Shown: positions 34,982 through 45,111 of the stretch, one piece after another
How positions within the stretch are numbered: position 1 is the stretch's first letter
Layout of the letters: every line of letters starts with the position of its first letter
Assembly (NCBI RefSeq): GCF_002979915.1
Contig: NZ_PCQA01000006.1
Coordinates: 186,001 to 250,000 of the forward strand
Source of the DNA: Arthrobacter sp. MYb213
GTDB lineage: Bacteria > Actinomycetota > Actinomycetes > Actinomycetales > Micrococcaceae
DNA length: 64,000 bases
Reading direction: 5' to 3'
The notes under the pieces: model-generated
Database searches by the model: none
What the model saw: only the letters and a program-made list of their open reading frames with translations
Told to the model about the DNA's origin: nothing
Position numbers and translations under genes: made by a program

Positions 34982-36670
34982 TTAGACTTTGTCGCTGAAC
35001 TCTTCACGGACCTGCTTGCGCAAGATCTTGCCCAGCATGGAGCGTGGCATCTCTTCGATAGCGACGATGCGCTTAGGCACCTTATAAGCGGCCAATTGAC
35101 CGCGGCAGTGCTCGCGCAGTGCCGCCTCATCCAAGGTTGCCCCCTCGTCGAGTTGAACCGCTGCCACCACCATTTCACCCCCGCGTTCCAGCGCCTTGCC
35201 GAAGACCGCAGCGTCCGCAACATCTGCGTGTTGACGCAGTGCGTTTTCAACTTCAGTCGGTGACACGTTAAACCCGCCGGTGATAATCAGTTCCTTGGCC
35301 CGGTCCACAATCTGCGTGAAGCCATCTTCGTCCACGGTGACCACGTCTCCGGTGTGCAGCCAGCCGTCTTCGGTCAGAGTTTTTGCGGTCTCTTCCGGGT
35401 TGTTCCAGTAGCCCGCAAATACCTGTGGTCCCTTGATCAGTAATTCGCCTGGTTCACCCTGAGCTACTTCTCGGCTCGGATCATCCACGTCGACTACCTT
35501 CATCAGGGTCGAGGGGAAAGGTACTCCAATGGTCCCGTTACGCCGCGAAGGATGAAATGGGTTACCCAAGGCCACCGGCGAGGACTCGGTCATCCCGTAG
35601 CCTTCCACCAATAAGCCGCCGGACATCGATTCCCACAGTTCCACCACGTGATCTGGCAGGTTCATCGCCCCAGAGATGCAGTACTTCGCCGAGCGCAACG
35701 AGATACCCTGCTCTTTGGCTGCCATCGCGGTGCGTTCATAAATGGGCGGAACCGCGCAGTACACGGTGGCCGGAGACTTCTTCCAGGCATCCAAGATTAG
35801 CTGCGGATCAAACTTCGGGAAGAGCACCAATAGTCCTTGCTTCTTGATCCCGAAAGTCAGATACAAGGTCATACCAAAAGCGTGGAACATCGGCAGGATT
35901 GCGTAGAGAATTTCCTTGCCCTGCTGCGCACCTTCCATCCATGCTTCACCCTGCAATGCGTTGGAATACAAGTTGAAGTGCGTGAGCATCGCACCCTTGG
36001 GGCGTCCAGTGGTGCCCGAGGTGTACTGGATAACCGCAAGGTCGTCCACGGTTGGGAATGGATGCTCGGAGCCCAAGCTTCCGGAGGCCAACAGCTGCTT
36101 CCAGGCCATGGTGCCGGCGGTGGGGGCGGTCAACGATTTTTTGGTTTCACGCAGTTTTTTCAGTGGAAGATTCAAGGCCATACGCTTGACCGCAGGGAAG
36201 GCTTCAAGCAGGTTCACCGCGATGATCGTATCGATCTGCACGTCGCCGGGAAACTTCTGCACGCTGGAGACTACCTTGTCCCAGGCGATGACCACGCGTG
36301 CCTGGTGGTCTTCAAACTGGTGGCGAAGTTCGCGAGAGGTGTACAGCGGATTGTGCTCCACCACGACCGCGCCCAAACGCAGCACCGCATAAAAGGCGAC
36401 CACGTGCTGTGGGCAATTCGGCAAGATGAGAGCCACTCGGTCTCCGGCTTTCACACCGAGTTTGCGCAATCCTTCGGCTGCTTGCAAAACTTGTTCGCCA
36501 AGGTCCGCGTAGCTGACCTGGCGACCGAAGAATTCGGTGGCCGGACTCTGACCGGCTTCGCGCACGGACCGCTCGAACATATGGCTCAACGATTCGGTGG
36601 GAAGCTCAATCTGTGCAGGAACGCCTGGCTGATAGTTAGCTACCCAGGCCGGTGCGGCAGTATTATCCAT
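34982..36670 (-). CDS. fadD: Long-chain fatty-acid-CoA ligase
   Basis: The protein of about 562 residues activates fatty acids to CoA esters. It has the P-loop IQYTSGTTGRPKGAMLTHFN, GYGMTESSPVALGNP, GDVVTVDEDGFTQIVDRAKELIITGGFNVSPTEVE and the C-terminal MPRSMLGKILRKQVREEF with the catalytic Lys. Its length and motifs fit FadD-type ligases. The start is chosen at the ATG at 36670 (MDNTAAPAW); another ATG lies four codons upstream. It is monocistronic on the minus strand. Confidence 0.92.
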   Translation of the reverse strand: MDNTAAPAWVANYQPGVPAQIELPTESLSHMFERSVREAGQSPATEFFGRQVSYADLGEQVLQAAEGLRKLGVKAGDRVALILPNCPQHVVAFYAVLRLGAVVVEHNPLYTSRELRHQFEDHQARVVIAWDKVVSSVQKFPGDVQIDTIIAVNLLEAFPAVKRMALNLPLKKLRETKKSLTAPTAGTMAWKQLLASGSLGSEHPFPTVDDLAVIQYTSGTTGRPKGAMLTHFNLYSNALQGEAWMEGAQQGKEILYAILPMFHAFGMTLYLTFGIKKQGLLVLFPKFDPQLILDAWKKSPATVYCAVPPIYERTAMAAKEQGISLRSAKYCISGAMNLPDHVVELWESMSGGLLVEGYGMTESSPVALGNPFHPSRRNGTIGVPFPSTLMKVVDVDDPSREVAQGEPGELLIKGPQVFAGYWNNPEETAKTLTEDGWLHTGDVVTVDEDGFTQIVDRAKELIITGGFNVSPTEVENALRQHADVADAAVFGKALERGGEMVVAAVQLDEGATLDEAALREHCRGQLAAYKVPKRIVAIEEMPRSMLGKILRKQVREEFSDKV

Positions 36671-36776
36671 GACTCTAATCATGCCCGATACCGATGGTTT
36701 CGGGTTAAACGTCGAGGCTGAATCTCGCAAAATTTCTATTCAACTGACTGCCGGGAAAGCCGGGCCCTGCCGGGAT

Positions 36777-37703
36777 TTAGTGGGGTTGCGAATGATCTTC
36801 GGCGACCGGGGCCAGCGAAATTACGGCAGGTGAATCAATACTTTTCGGCACACGCTGGCCGGTGCGAGTGGCACCGATTCCTGCCAAAATTACCAGCGCA
36901 ATGCCCACTATCGCGGCGGGACGTGGCACCTGGTGCAAGATCAGTAGTCCAACGGTCATCGCGATGGCCGGTTCCAGGCACATCAGCGTGCCGAAGGCCG
37001 CGGTGGTTAGCCGGCGCAATGCGAAGATTTCCAAACTAAACGGGATCACCGGCAATAACAATGCCAGTCCCACACCGATAACCAGGGTCTGCATGTCAAT
37101 GGCAGCAAGCACGCCCGGACCTACCATGAACGTTGCAGCGATGGCGGCCACTGGCATTGATACCGCCAAGGCGCCGACACCCTCGACCGCGTCCCCGGCT
37201 CGTTGGGTCAGCAGCACATACACCGCCCAGCAGACAGCTCCACCCAAGGCATAGAGCACGCCGGTCAGATCTACCGCACCATGCCACGGTTCGGTCAATC
37301 CAAGTACGCCTAGCGCGGCGATCACAGCCCACCACCGGGCGGAGCCACGGCCTTGAATAATTGCCACCGCTAGCGGACCCATAAATTCAAGTGCGCTGGC
37401 GGTGCCCAGTGCAATGGTCTCCACTGACTTCATGAAGCTCACCGTCATACCTGCGGTAGCCAGACCCAAAAGCGCGCAGATCATCAACGTGTTTCGAGTG
37501 AATTTGAGCTTCCAAGGTCGGGCAATAACAACCAGAATGACCGCGGCCCAGGCTAGGCGCAACCAGGCAACGGCCTCGGAACCAATGTTCTCAGCCAAGA
37601 CGATAGAGGCGGCCAGTCCCAATTGGACACAACTCATCGCGCCGAAGGCCATCATTGAGCCCATCGAGGCGGAGCTGGGTGCGGGTACTGACCGGAAGTT
37701 CAT
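36777..37703 (-). CDS. EamA-family transporter (RhtA-like threonine/homoserine exporter)
   Basis: The 308-residue membrane protein has about ten hydrophobic segments in two EamA repeats. RhtA-like blocks are AMSCVQLGLAASIVLAENIGSEAVAWLRLAWA, IALGTASALEFMGPLAVAI and FGTLMCLEPAIAMTVGLLILHQ. RhtA exports threonine, homoserine and related compounds. The LysR gene lies 69 bp away in the opposite direction and probably controls it. Confidence 0.9.
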   Translation of the reverse strand: MNFRSVPAPSSASMGSMMAFGAMSCVQLGLAASIVLAENIGSEAVAWLRLAWAAVILVVIARPWKLKFTRNTLMICALLGLATAGMTVSFMKSVETIALGTASALEFMGPLAVAIIQGRGSARWWAVIAALGVLGLTEPWHGAVDLTGVLYALGGAVCWAVYVLLTQRAGDAVEGVGALAVSMPVAAIAATFMVGPGVLAAIDMQTLVIGVGLALLLPVIPFSLEIFALRRLTTAAFGTLMCLEPAIAMTVGLLILHQVPRPAAIVGIALVILAGIGATRTGQRVPKSIDSPAVISLAPVAEDHSQPH

Positions 37704-37772
37704 AATTACCAGTAGAACTCACGCCGGCTATTCGCGTCCACGCGAGAATCTCGAACACACCATTCGGTAATC

Positions 37773-38687
37773 ATGGACAATGACTTTATGGAAACCCGCC
37801 GTTTACAGTACCTCTACGAACTATCACGCATGGGCTCGATGCGCGCAGTGGCAGACATCCTGGGTGCCACCACCTCCACGGTCTCCCAACAAATCGCGCA
37901 GCTTTCCCGAGATGTAGGCGTCACTCTCATCGAATCGGAAGGTCGTGGGGTGCGGCTAACTCCGGCCGGTCTGCGGCTTGCCGAACATGCCCGCAGTATT
38001 TTGGCTGCCGTCGATTCGGCACGCCTGAGTCTTGATTCCGAAGCTGAGCCTGCCGGAACGGTGCGCGTGGCCGGATTTGCGACAGCGATTCGCCGGTCCT
38101 TGATGCCGATTATTGAGGATTTGGCCGTGCACCATCCGCGGGTAGATATTGTGGTGCTCGAACATGAACCCGCCGAGGCGCTGAACCAGTTAGCCGTCGA
38201 TGGCATAGATCTGGCGCTGACCTATGACTACAACTTGTCCCCGGAGCAGGTGGCCCCGGGAGTGGAAACGCTCGCCTTGTGGAGTAACGAGTGGGGTTTG
38301 GGCGTTCCTTCGGCGCTGGCAACGCCGTTCACCTCGCACCCCCTCGCTGCGGACGCCGCAACCGTCTTTGCCGCCTTCGCGCAGCATGACTGGATTGGCA
38401 ATTCACGCAATATCGCCGACGAGAAGGTGTTGCGACTGATCTCCTCAATGTCCGGCTTCGAGCCGACGATGCGTCACCAGTCCGACAGCCTCGATCTGGT
38501 GGAAGACCTTATCTTGGCAAATCTTGGTGTGGGCCTGCTTCCGCGTGATCGTCCACCGCGCCAGGGGCTGACCATTTTGCAGTTAGCCAATCCGAACCTC
38601 GAGCTGCGCGCCTACGCCCGCACCCGTCAAGGACGAAGCACCTGGCCGGCCTTGGCTCTAGTTCTCCAGCGACTGCGCGGAGAATAG
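37773..38687 (+). CDS. LysR-family transcriptional regulator
   Basis: The 304-residue protein has an N-terminal helix-turn-helix (RMGSMRAVADILGATTSTVSQQIAQLSRDVGVTLIESEGRGVRLTPAGLRLAEHA) and a C-terminal effector domain. Either the ATG at 37773 or that at 37788 could be the start. Divergence from the EamA exporter gene suggests control of amino-acid or drug efflux. Confidence 0.9.
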   Translation: MDNDFMETRRLQYLYELSRMGSMRAVADILGATTSTVSQQIAQLSRDVGVTLIESEGRGVRLTPAGLRLAEHARSILAAVDSARLSLDSEAEPAGTVRVAGFATAIRRSLMPIIEDLAVHHPRVDIVVLEHEPAEALNQLAVDGIDLALTYDYNLSPEQVAPGVETLALWSNEWGLGVPSALATPFTSHPLAADAATVFAAFAQHDWIGNSRNIADEKVLRLISSMSGFEPTMRHQSDSLDLVEDLILANLGVGLLPRDRPPRQGLTILQLANPNLELRAYARTRQGRSTWPALALVLQRLRGE

Positions 38688-38778
38688 GAATTATGTCCGG
38701 GACCTACCGCAGGAGCCACGAAAATGTAGTGCCCGCCACATAGACTTCGACCAAGCGCATCTTATTCGAGGGGGATCG

Positions 38779-40455
38779 ATGGTCCACTGCATTCCGCAGG
38801 AGCCAGAATTTTCAGATGGCCAGTCGGCTGAAAAGGCGGTGTGGGAACAGCTGCGTCTTTCTTTGCCCGATGACGCGGTCCTTGCCCATTCGGTATCGGT
38901 GCGCCACGGCGCCGTGGAGCACGAGATTGACCTGCTCATCTTGTGGCCCGGGGTCGGTCTTGCCGCCATCGAGGTCAAGGGCGGGTTAGTCGGTGTGGAA
39001 AATGGCGCCTGGTATCAGTCAGATGCCAAGGGCCGGCACCCGATGAAAGACCCGATGGCCCAGGTGCAAAGCGCCTCCCATGCGTTTAAGAAGTGGATAG
39101 CTGAGCAGACCGGCACCCCGTTGAACAGCCGTTTTGCCCATATAGTCTGTCTTCCCTACACAGAAGTTCCAGCGGACTGGGCGAAGGCAGATCTTCCGCG
39201 TGATCTATTAATGGATCAAAAAGATCTCCTGCACAGCGCCAATTCCGTGCGCCGTGCGATCCAAGAACAAGGTGGCGGTTATTCCGCCCTGGCGCCAGCC
39301 TTTGCGGACCGCATCTGCCGGCACCTCGCTGCCGACTTTGCACCCGAGCATTTACAGGCCTCCGAGGCGTTGGAAAATGAGGATCTTCAAGAGCATCTCA
39401 CCGCACGCCAAGCTATTTTGCTAAGCGCCACACGTTCGCTTCCCCGAGTGAGATTTATTGGTGGCGCCGGGAGCGGTAAAACCTGGATGGCAGTTGAAAA
39501 GGCCAAGCAGTTGGCCAAGGATAACGAGCGGGTGGGACTCTTTTGCTACAACAAGGGTCTTGGCCACTACCTGAAAAAGCAGGTCGGCTCTTGGCGCCAG
39601 AATAAGCCCGTACATGTGGGAGAGTTCCACGAGTATGCGCGCAGCCTCGGGGTGCCCGATGGCACCGGACAAGACTATTTTGATGTGCAAATGCCCCGGC
39701 TATTGCGCGAGCTGGCGCTGAAACTTCCCGAAGCGCAGAAACTCGACGCGATCATCGTCGATGAGGCTCAAGACTTTGCCCCCGAATGGTGGGAAGCGCT
39801 ACTGGCCTGTACCAAAGACCCGTTACAGGGCAAAATTTATGCCTTCATGGATGTGCGGCAAAACGTGTATCGGCGCTGGAACGGTGAGGACCTGGGAGCA
39901 AGCTTTGGCCCCGCGGCCGCGCTGGTTCCAATTCATGTTGATGACAACCTGCGCAACACCCGACGCATTGCGCAAACCTTCAAGAATCTTGCTGGAGATC
40001 AGGTCAAGCCCCGCGGCGGTCAGGGCATGCCGGTACGGTTCGTTTCCTGCGCCACCGAGGACGCGGTAGAACTGGCCTCGGACTGTGTTGATCCACTGAT
40101 CGAAGAGGGATGGGCGAACAACCAGATTGCGCTGCTCACCACCAACCGACGCCACCCTATCCATCAGGAACACTACGATCTAAACACCATAGATTCGGCA
40201 TATTGGCCGGCCTTCCATGCGAATGAGGAAGAATTCTACGGGCACGTGCTCGGCTTCAAAGGCCTAGAACGGTCGGTAGTGGTGCTGTGCGTTAATGGGT
40301 TTAAAGATATGTCGCGTGCGGTCGAGCAACTCTATGTGGGGCTCTCGCGCGCCCGAAGTTTGCTGGTGGTCGTCGGTGACAAGGAACTAATTGATGAAGC
40401 CTGCGGCACCGAACTTCATGCAGCCCTCACCTCGGCAACACCTTGGTCTCCCTAG
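38779..40455 (+). CDS. NERD-domain nuclease/UvrD-like helicase fusion
   Basis: The 558-residue protein starts with a nuclease-related domain (EHEIDLLILWPGVGLAAIEVKGG, the D...ExK core). It continues into a superfamily-1 ATPase: Walker A GGAGSGKTWMAVEKA, Walker B IIVDEAQDFAPEWW, and the late helicase block LYVGLSRARSLLVVVGD. Such proteins are thought to act in DNA repair or defence. The start at 38779 follows GAGGGGG. Its stop overlaps the convergent neighbour's stop by four bases. It stands alone without other recognisable defence genes. Confidence 0.88.
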   Translation: MVHCIPQEPEFSDGQSAEKAVWEQLRLSLPDDAVLAHSVSVRHGAVEHEIDLLILWPGVGLAAIEVKGGLVGVENGAWYQSDAKGRHPMKDPMAQVQSASHAFKKWIAEQTGTPLNSRFAHIVCLPYTEVPADWAKADLPRDLLMDQKDLLHSANSVRRAIQEQGGGYSALAPAFADRICRHLAADFAPEHLQASEALENEDLQEHLTARQAILLSATRSLPRVRFIGGAGSGKTWMAVEKAKQLAKDNERVGLFCYNKGLGHYLKKQVGSWRQNKPVHVGEFHEYARSLGVPDGTGQDYFDVQMPRLLRELALKLPEAQKLDAIIVDEAQDFAPEWWEALLACTKDPLQGKIYAFMDVRQNVYRRWNGEDLGASFGPAAALVPIHVDDNLRNTRRIAQTFKNLAGDQVKPRGGQGMPVRFVSCATEDAVELASDCVDPLIEEGWANNQIALLTTNRRHPIHQEHYDLNTIDSAYWPAFHANEEEFYGHVLGFKGLERSVVVLCVNGFKDMSRAVEQLYVGLSRARSLLVVVGDKELIDEACGTELHAALTSATPWSP

Positions 40456-41552
40456 AAGTTCAACCCGCGGGCCGCCACATCCCATTCTTCGACCACTTCG
40501 CCATCTCGCACCACTAAGACCTGATCGACCAGATTCACTGTCACGCACACATGGTTTGGAATGACCCGTAGCTGCTCCCCATGCTCCGGAAGTCGCTGCC
40601 CCTCGGGCCAGATTATGGTTGCGTGATGTTCAGAGATAGCGCTGATCCGTGCCTCCGGATTTTCAAGAATCCGACCAAAACCGGACGCCCAACCAGGCCT
40701 GTCCGAGCCAAGAATTTTACTTCCCGCATCCACAACGATTCTGCGCGGATTCTGCTCATCACCCTCATGGCGGCTGATCACCGTGGAGGCTACGCTGAGC
40801 GCAAGGTCTTCCCAACGGCAACGTCCCAACTCAAACTGTTGCGCATCACCAAAAACATACACTCCGGGACGCACTTCGGTGAGCAGATCATTATTCGCTA
40901 ATTCCGCGGTGGGAGTTGATCCCCCACTGATACGTTTGAGCTCGAAACCGTCCGCACGCAGCAACGCGGCCGCTTCACCGAGCGCATACTGCTCTTGGTC
41001 TGTGACTTCTTGGGGCTTTCCCAGGGCGTAACTATGGCCCGGAAAGGTGAAGATTCCGATGACGTTCAGGCCAGCTTCACGAGCGGCCCGAGCAACGTCG
41101 AGCGCTTCACCTGGCAGCACACCACTGCGATGATGTCCGCTGTCGATCTCGATCATCAGCCCAAGTTTGTCTTTTTTATCAGCGAGCTGACGGGCAAGCT
41201 GTTGAACCGCGGCAATTGAATCGGTACCGAGGGAAAGTTTGACGTAGCTCAGTAGTTCGCGGATCCGCTTGGCTTGCGCATCGGAAACCCACAGTGGGTA
41301 GGCCACAAACAGATCACCCACGCCATGCAATGCAAAAGTTAGCGCCTCACCAATGGTGGCAACGGTTAGCCCCACGGCTCCGGCCTCCAGCTGACGCCCG
41401 GCAATCTCATGCATCTTATGTGTCTTGGCGTGTGGGCGTAGCGCTAACCCCTTGGCGGCGACATTCTTGGCTACCCGATCGATATTCCGGTCTAAAATAT
41501 CAAGATCTATCAAGATCTGCGGAGTTAACAATCCCTGCGGGAGCCCAGTCAT
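40452..41552 (-). CDS. D-threonine aldolase/D-serine dehydratase-like PLP enzyme (fold III)
   Basis: The 366-residue enzyme has an alanine-racemase-type N-terminal barrel with LRPHAKTHKMHEIA (Schiff-base Lys about 43) and GLTVATIGEAL. A C-terminal PNHVCVTVNLVDQ carries the His/Cys metal site typical of D-threonine aldolases and eukaryote-type D-serine dehydratases. It would cleave D-3-hydroxy amino acids. The start is placed at the ATG at 41552 with GAGAAAG upstream; a GTG at 41573 is an alternative. An IclR regulator gene lies immediately upstream on the same strand. Confidence 0.88.
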   Translation of the reverse strand: MTGLPQGLLTPQILIDLDILDRNIDRVAKNVAAKGLALRPHAKTHKMHEIAGRQLEAGAVGLTVATIGEALTFALHGVGDLFVAYPLWVSDAQAKRIRELLSYVKLSLGTDSIAAVQQLARQLADKKDKLGLMIEIDSGHHRSGVLPGEALDVARAAREAGLNVIGIFTFPGHSYALGKPQEVTDQEQYALGEAAALLRADGFELKRISGGSTPTAELANNDLLTEVRPGVYVFGDAQQFELGRCRWEDLALSVASTVISRHEGDEQNPRRIVVDAGSKILGSDRPGWASGFGRILENPEARISAISEHHATIIWPEGQRLPEHGEQLRVIPNHVCVTVNLVDQVLVVRDGEVVEEWDVAARGLNF

Positions 41553-41621
41553 AAACGCCAACTTTCTCAACACCTACCGATGATCCATCTTGTACGTTAC
41601 CTGCCTCAAGCCCATCGCAAG

Positions 41622-42410
41622 TTATCGTTGCCCCGAAAGCGCGGTGCCACGTAACTTCATCGAAAGTTCGTGGGCATGATGCAGTAGTAATTTCCCTAAG
41701 GCTTCTTGGCGGGAGGGTTCGAAGCGTGACTCGATCCCGGTTAAACTCAATGCCCAGGCAGGCTGCCCGGAGGCATCAAAAACCGCGGCGCCAATGCCCC
41801 AGCTGCCTTCCACGATCAACCCTGGGTTCAACGAATACCCCAACGTACGAGTTTGATCAATCTTGCTTCGCACCTGCTCGGCACCGTGCGCCTGACCATA
41901 TTCGGCCACCAAATTGCTGGATTCGAGGTAGCGCTCCATCGCCTCTTCGGGCAGGAATGCCAAGATGGCGATGCCCGCCGAGGCTACCCCTAACGGGAAT
42001 CTTCGTCCTTCATAGAGCACAAATGAACGGATCGGGAAGGCACCATCTTGACGCAATAGGCAGACTGTTTCGTCGCCACGGCGGGCGGACAGAAATGCGC
42101 TCTCCCCAGTTTCTTCGGCGAGCGCCGCGACGTGTACGCGAGCCAACTCGCTGATGTCGTAGCGTTCTGCGGCTACCGCGCCCATCAAATATAGTTCTGG
42201 CCCCAGCAGCCAGCGTCCAGCTTGGTGGTCGTGGTCGCAGAATCCTTCGGCGGTCAGCGCCGAGAGTAGTCGGTGCACGGTAGGTCTAGCTAATCCGGTA
42301 TGCCGGGCGACCTCAGTGGTGGTGATCCCTTGGGGCATCGAGGTACTGACCGTTCGCAATACCGCAGCCAAGCGTCCGACTACTTGGGCACCGGCAGGAG
42401 TTTTACTCAT
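41622..42410 (-). CDS. IclR-family transcriptional regulator
   Basis: The protein of about 262 residues has the IclR winged helix (GITTTEVARHTGLARPTVHRLLSALTAEGF) and an effector domain (ETGESAFLSARRGDETVCLLRQDG). It is divergent from the CoA transferase/thiolase operon and is its likely regulator. The ATG at 42410 has no obvious ribosome site and directly abuts a repeat element, so the mRNA may be leaderless and autoregulated; a GTG at 42416 is an alternative start. Confidence 0.9.
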   Translation of the reverse strand: MSKTPAGAQVVGRLAAVLRTVSTSMPQGITTTEVARHTGLARPTVHRLLSALTAEGFCDHDHQAGRWLLGPELYLMGAVAAERYDISELARVHVAALAEETGESAFLSARRGDETVCLLRQDGAFPIRSFVLYEGRRFPLGVASAGIAILAFLPEEAMERYLESSNLVAEYGQAHGAEQVRSKIDQTRTLGYSLNPGLIVEGSWGIGAAVFDASGQPAWALSLTGIESRFEPSRQEALGKLLLHHAHELSMKLRGTALSGQR

Positions 42411-42429
42411 ATCCACATTATGAACGATT
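42411..42429. promoter_or_regulatory. Putative IclR operator, copy 1 (regulator side)
   Basis: ATCCACATTATGAACGATT matches the element at 42531-42549 at about 14 of 19 positions and touches the regulator's start codon, as expected for autoregulation. Confidence 0.5.
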
Positions 42430-42530
42430 TACGGATAGATCATCACCTATCGAGCAATATTGAGCAGTTCACGCAGAACTATTGAGCTATCTACTTGGAG
42501 TTACTACGGTCTAAGTTAAGCAACACTCAA

Positions 42531-42549
42531 ATCCATATTGTGGACGGAT
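42531..42549. promoter_or_regulatory. Putative IclR operator, copy 2 (operon side)
   Basis: ATCCATATTGTGGACGGAT contains a TCCA-N5-TGGA palindrome like known IclR boxes and lies just before the CoA transferase start. It repeats the element beside the regulator gene. Confidence 0.55.
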
Positions 42550-42560
42550 AGGGTATGAAG

Positions 42561-43265
42561 ATGTCAACGAAGTATCGTGAGGACGCCGCGAGGGAACTTG
42601 CCGCGGTGGTCAAAGATGGAATGATCATTGCCGTGGGCGGCTTTGGGCTCAGCGGCATTCCCAACCGGCTGATCACCGCGTTACGCGACTCCGGCGCCAA
42701 AAACCTGACCATTGTTTCCAACAATATGGGCGTCGACGGCAAGGGCTTAGGCGTCCTGTTGGAAAACAAACAGGTGGCCAAGGTACTCGCCTCATATGTT
42801 GGGGAAAACAAACTTTTCGCCCAACAGTTCCTCAACGGTGACTTAGAGGTCGAATTTGTACCGCAGGGCACGCTGGCCGAACGCCTCCGTGCAGGCGGCG
42901 TGGGCGTACCGGCCTTCTACACTCCCACGGGGGTGGGCACCCCCATCGCCGAGGGCAAAGAGGTGATGGATTTCGACGGGAAACCTGCCATCTTAGAGCG
43001 CGGCATCGTCGCAGACATCGCCCTGGTACGTGCGCACCAAGCCGATAGCGAAGGTAACCTGCGTTACCGAATGACCTCGAAGAACTTCAACCCGATGGTC
43101 GCCATGTCCGGTAAGCACACCTTCGCCGAGGCAGAGGAAATCGTTGACGGTTACCTCGACCCATCATTAGTGGAAACCCCCGGAATTTTCGTCCAGACCC
43201 TCGTCGACACCGACGACGTTAAGGACATCGAACAGCGCACCGTCCGCCCCAAGCAGGAGGCCTAA
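42561..43265 (+). CDS. scoA: 3-oxoacid CoA-transferase, subunit A
   Basis: The protein of about 234 residues has family I CoA-transferase alpha motifs: [22 protein letters not shown] near the N-terminus, [11 protein letters not shown], and [29 protein letters not shown]. With subunit B it moves CoA from succinyl-CoA to acetoacetate (or 3-oxoadipate). I choose the ATG at 42561, seven bases after AGGG; an ATG at 42555 is the alternative. It is the first gene of a three-gene operon ending in a thiolase. Confidence 0.9.
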   Translation: MSTKYREDAARELAAVVKDGMIIAVGGFGLSGIPNRLITALRDSGAKNLTIVSNNMGVDGKGLGVLLENKQVAKVLASYVGENKLFAQQFLNGDLEVEFVPQGTLAERLRAGGVGVPAFYTPTGVGTPIAEGKEVMDFDGKPAILERGIVADIALVRAHQADSEGNLRYRMTSKNFNPMVAMSGKHTFAEAEEIVDGYLDPSLVETPGIFVQTLVDTDDVKDIEQRTVRPKQEA

Positions 43266-43267
43266 TC

Positions 43268-43918
43268 ATGTGGACCAGAGATCAAATGGCTGCCCTGGCC
43301 GCCAGTGAACTAACCGATGGGCAATATGTAAACCTCGGCATCGGTATCCCCACCTTGGTAGCGAACAACCTGCCCGAAGGTGTCTCGGTGAAGCTGCAAA
43401 GTGAAAACGGGCTGCTGGGTATGGGCCCTTTCCCCTTCGAAGGCGAAGAGGACGCTGACCTGATCAACGCGGGCAAGCAGACCGTCACCATCCTGCCCGG
43501 TGGCAGCTTCTTCGACTCGGCCACCTCTTTTGGCATGATCCGCGGCGGGCATGTGCAAACCGCGATTTTGGGTGCCTTACAGGTCGCAGCTAACGGCGAC
43601 CTGGCCAACTGGACCATCCCGGGCAAACTGGTCAAGGGCATGGGCGGAGCCATGGATCTGGTCGCCGGTACCCCGCGAGTCATTGTGCTCACCGACCACG
43701 TCGCCAAGGATGGCACCTCCAAGATCGTCGAGTCCTGCGATCTTCCACTGACCGGTGTGGGCGTAGTGAATCGAATCATCACCGACCGCGCGGTTTTTGA
43801 CATCATTAATGCCAAACTGGTGTTGCGTCAGGTAGCACCGGGGGAAACCCCGGACAGCATCAAGGACATCACCTCAGCGAAATTCACCGTAGAACTCCAG
43901 GAGGACCTCACAGCATGA
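43268..43918 (+). CDS. scoB: 3-oxoacid CoA-transferase, subunit B
   Basis: The 216-residue subunit has the catalytic Glu in [14 protein letters not shown] (about Glu46) and [24 protein letters not shown]. It completes the CoA transferase with the gene two bases upstream. The thiolase ATG overlaps its stop. Confidence 0.92.
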   Translation: MWTRDQMAALAASELTDGQYVNLGIGIPTLVANNLPEGVSVKLQSENGLLGMGPFPFEGEEDADLINAGKQTVTILPGGSFFDSATSFGMIRGGHVQTAILGALQVAANGDLANWTIPGKLVKGMGGAMDLVAGTPRVIVLTDHVAKDGTSKIVESCDLPLTGVGVVNRIITDRAVFDIINAKLVLRQVAPGETPDSIKDITSAKFTVELQEDLTA

Positions 43919-45084
43919 GCGTCAAAATTGTAGGTTACGCACGCACCCCTTTCATGAAATTTAACGGTGCACTCGCGGCCATCCCGGCCACCGAGCTAGG
44001 CGCCCACGCCGCCAAGGCAGCATTGGAACGTGCCGGAGTTGATCCGAGCGAAGTGCAACGCGTTTTTGCCGGTCAGGTGTTGCAAGCCGGCGCCGGACAG
44101 AACCCTGCACGGCAGACCTCCATCGGTGCAGGCATTGGGCTCGATGTCCCGGCAATCACGCTCAACGCGGTCTGCCTTTCCGGCGCCGAGGCGGTAGTGG
44201 CCGGAGAGCGTTTGATCAACAGCGGCGAGGTAGATGTGGTCTTGGCCGTCGGCCAGGAGTCGATGTCTTTGGCCCCGCATGTGCAGCGCGCCCGCGCCGG
44301 CACCAAGTACGGCGCCATCGAAATGATCGACACCTTGGAATACGACGGACTCACCGACGCCCACGAGAAACGCTCTATGGGCGTATCCACCGAGGAACAC
44401 AACACCACCTTGAAGCTGGACCGTGCATCTCAGGACACCGTCGCGGCGCACTCGCACCAGCGTGCTGCCGCGTCAGAAGAATTTTTCGCCGGCGAAATCG
44501 CACCGTTCACCATCACCACCCGCAAGGGCGAGACCGTGCACAGTAACGATGATGGAATCCGCCCGCAGACCACCGTTGAGTCCCTCGGCGGCTTGCGTGC
44601 CGCCTTCGCCAAGGATGGCACCGTCACCGCGGGTAACTCCTCGCAGATCACCGACGGCGCGGCAGCTGTAGTGCTCGCTTCAGATGCGGCAATCAAACGC
44701 CTAGGACTAACTCCTATGGCCGAGATCTTGTCTCACGCATTTGTTGCAGGACCGGACCGCACCCTGCATGATCAGCCCTCCAACGCAATCAACACCGCGC
44801 TGGCCAAGGCCGACGCAAAAGCCGCGGACCTGCAGGTTGTCGAGATCAATGAGGCTTTCGCGGCCGTGGCCGTGCAGTCCACCGCAACTTTGGGGATCAA
44901 CCCCGAGATCGTGAACCCACACGGTGGAGCCATCGCATTGGGCCACCCCATCGGTGCTTCCGGTGCACGTATTATCGGCACGCTAGCCCGTCAGCTTCAG
45001 GAGCTCGGTTCCGGGTCCCTAGGTGCGGTAGGCATCTGTGGTGGCGGCGGTCAGGGCACCGCGGTAGTGCTGCGTTCGCTCTAA
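43915..45084 (+). CDS. Acetyl-CoA C-acyltransferase (thiolase)
   Basis: The 389-residue thiolase has the acyl-accepting Cys in [11 protein letters not shown] (about Cys87), the NEAFA block, [19 protein letters not shown] with the catalytic His, and [14 protein letters not shown] with the second Cys. It would split acetoacetyl-CoA into two acetyl-CoA. If the operon instead serves protocatechuate breakdown it would act on 3-oxoadipyl-CoA. No other pca genes are nearby, so the ketone-body role is favoured. Confidence 0.9.
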   Translation: MSVKIVGYARTPFMKFNGALAAIPATELGAHAAKAALERAGVDPSEVQRVFAGQVLQAGAGQNPARQTSIGAGIGLDVPAITLNAVCLSGAEAVVAGERLINSGEVDVVLAVGQESMSLAPHVQRARAGTKYGAIEMIDTLEYDGLTDAHEKRSMGVSTEEHNTTLKLDRASQDTVAAHSHQRAAASEEFFAGEIAPFTITTRKGETVHSNDDGIRPQTTVESLGGLRAAFAKDGTVTAGNSSQITDGAAAVVLASDAAIKRLGLTPMAEILSHAFVAGPDRTLHDQPSNAINTALAKADAKAADLQVVEINEAFAAVAVQSTATLGINPEIVNPHGGAIALGHPIGASGARIIGTLARQLQELGSGSLGAVGICGGGGQGTAVVLRSL

Positions 45085-45111
45085 TCACCGGCGACTCGTC
45101 GCGTTGACGCA

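Noticed and set aside
42561-45084. Assignment of the CoA-transferase/thiolase operon as pcaIJF (3-oxoadipate)
   Set aside because: No other pca gene is present and motifs do not decide; a ketone-body role is more economical, but pcaIJF is not excluded.
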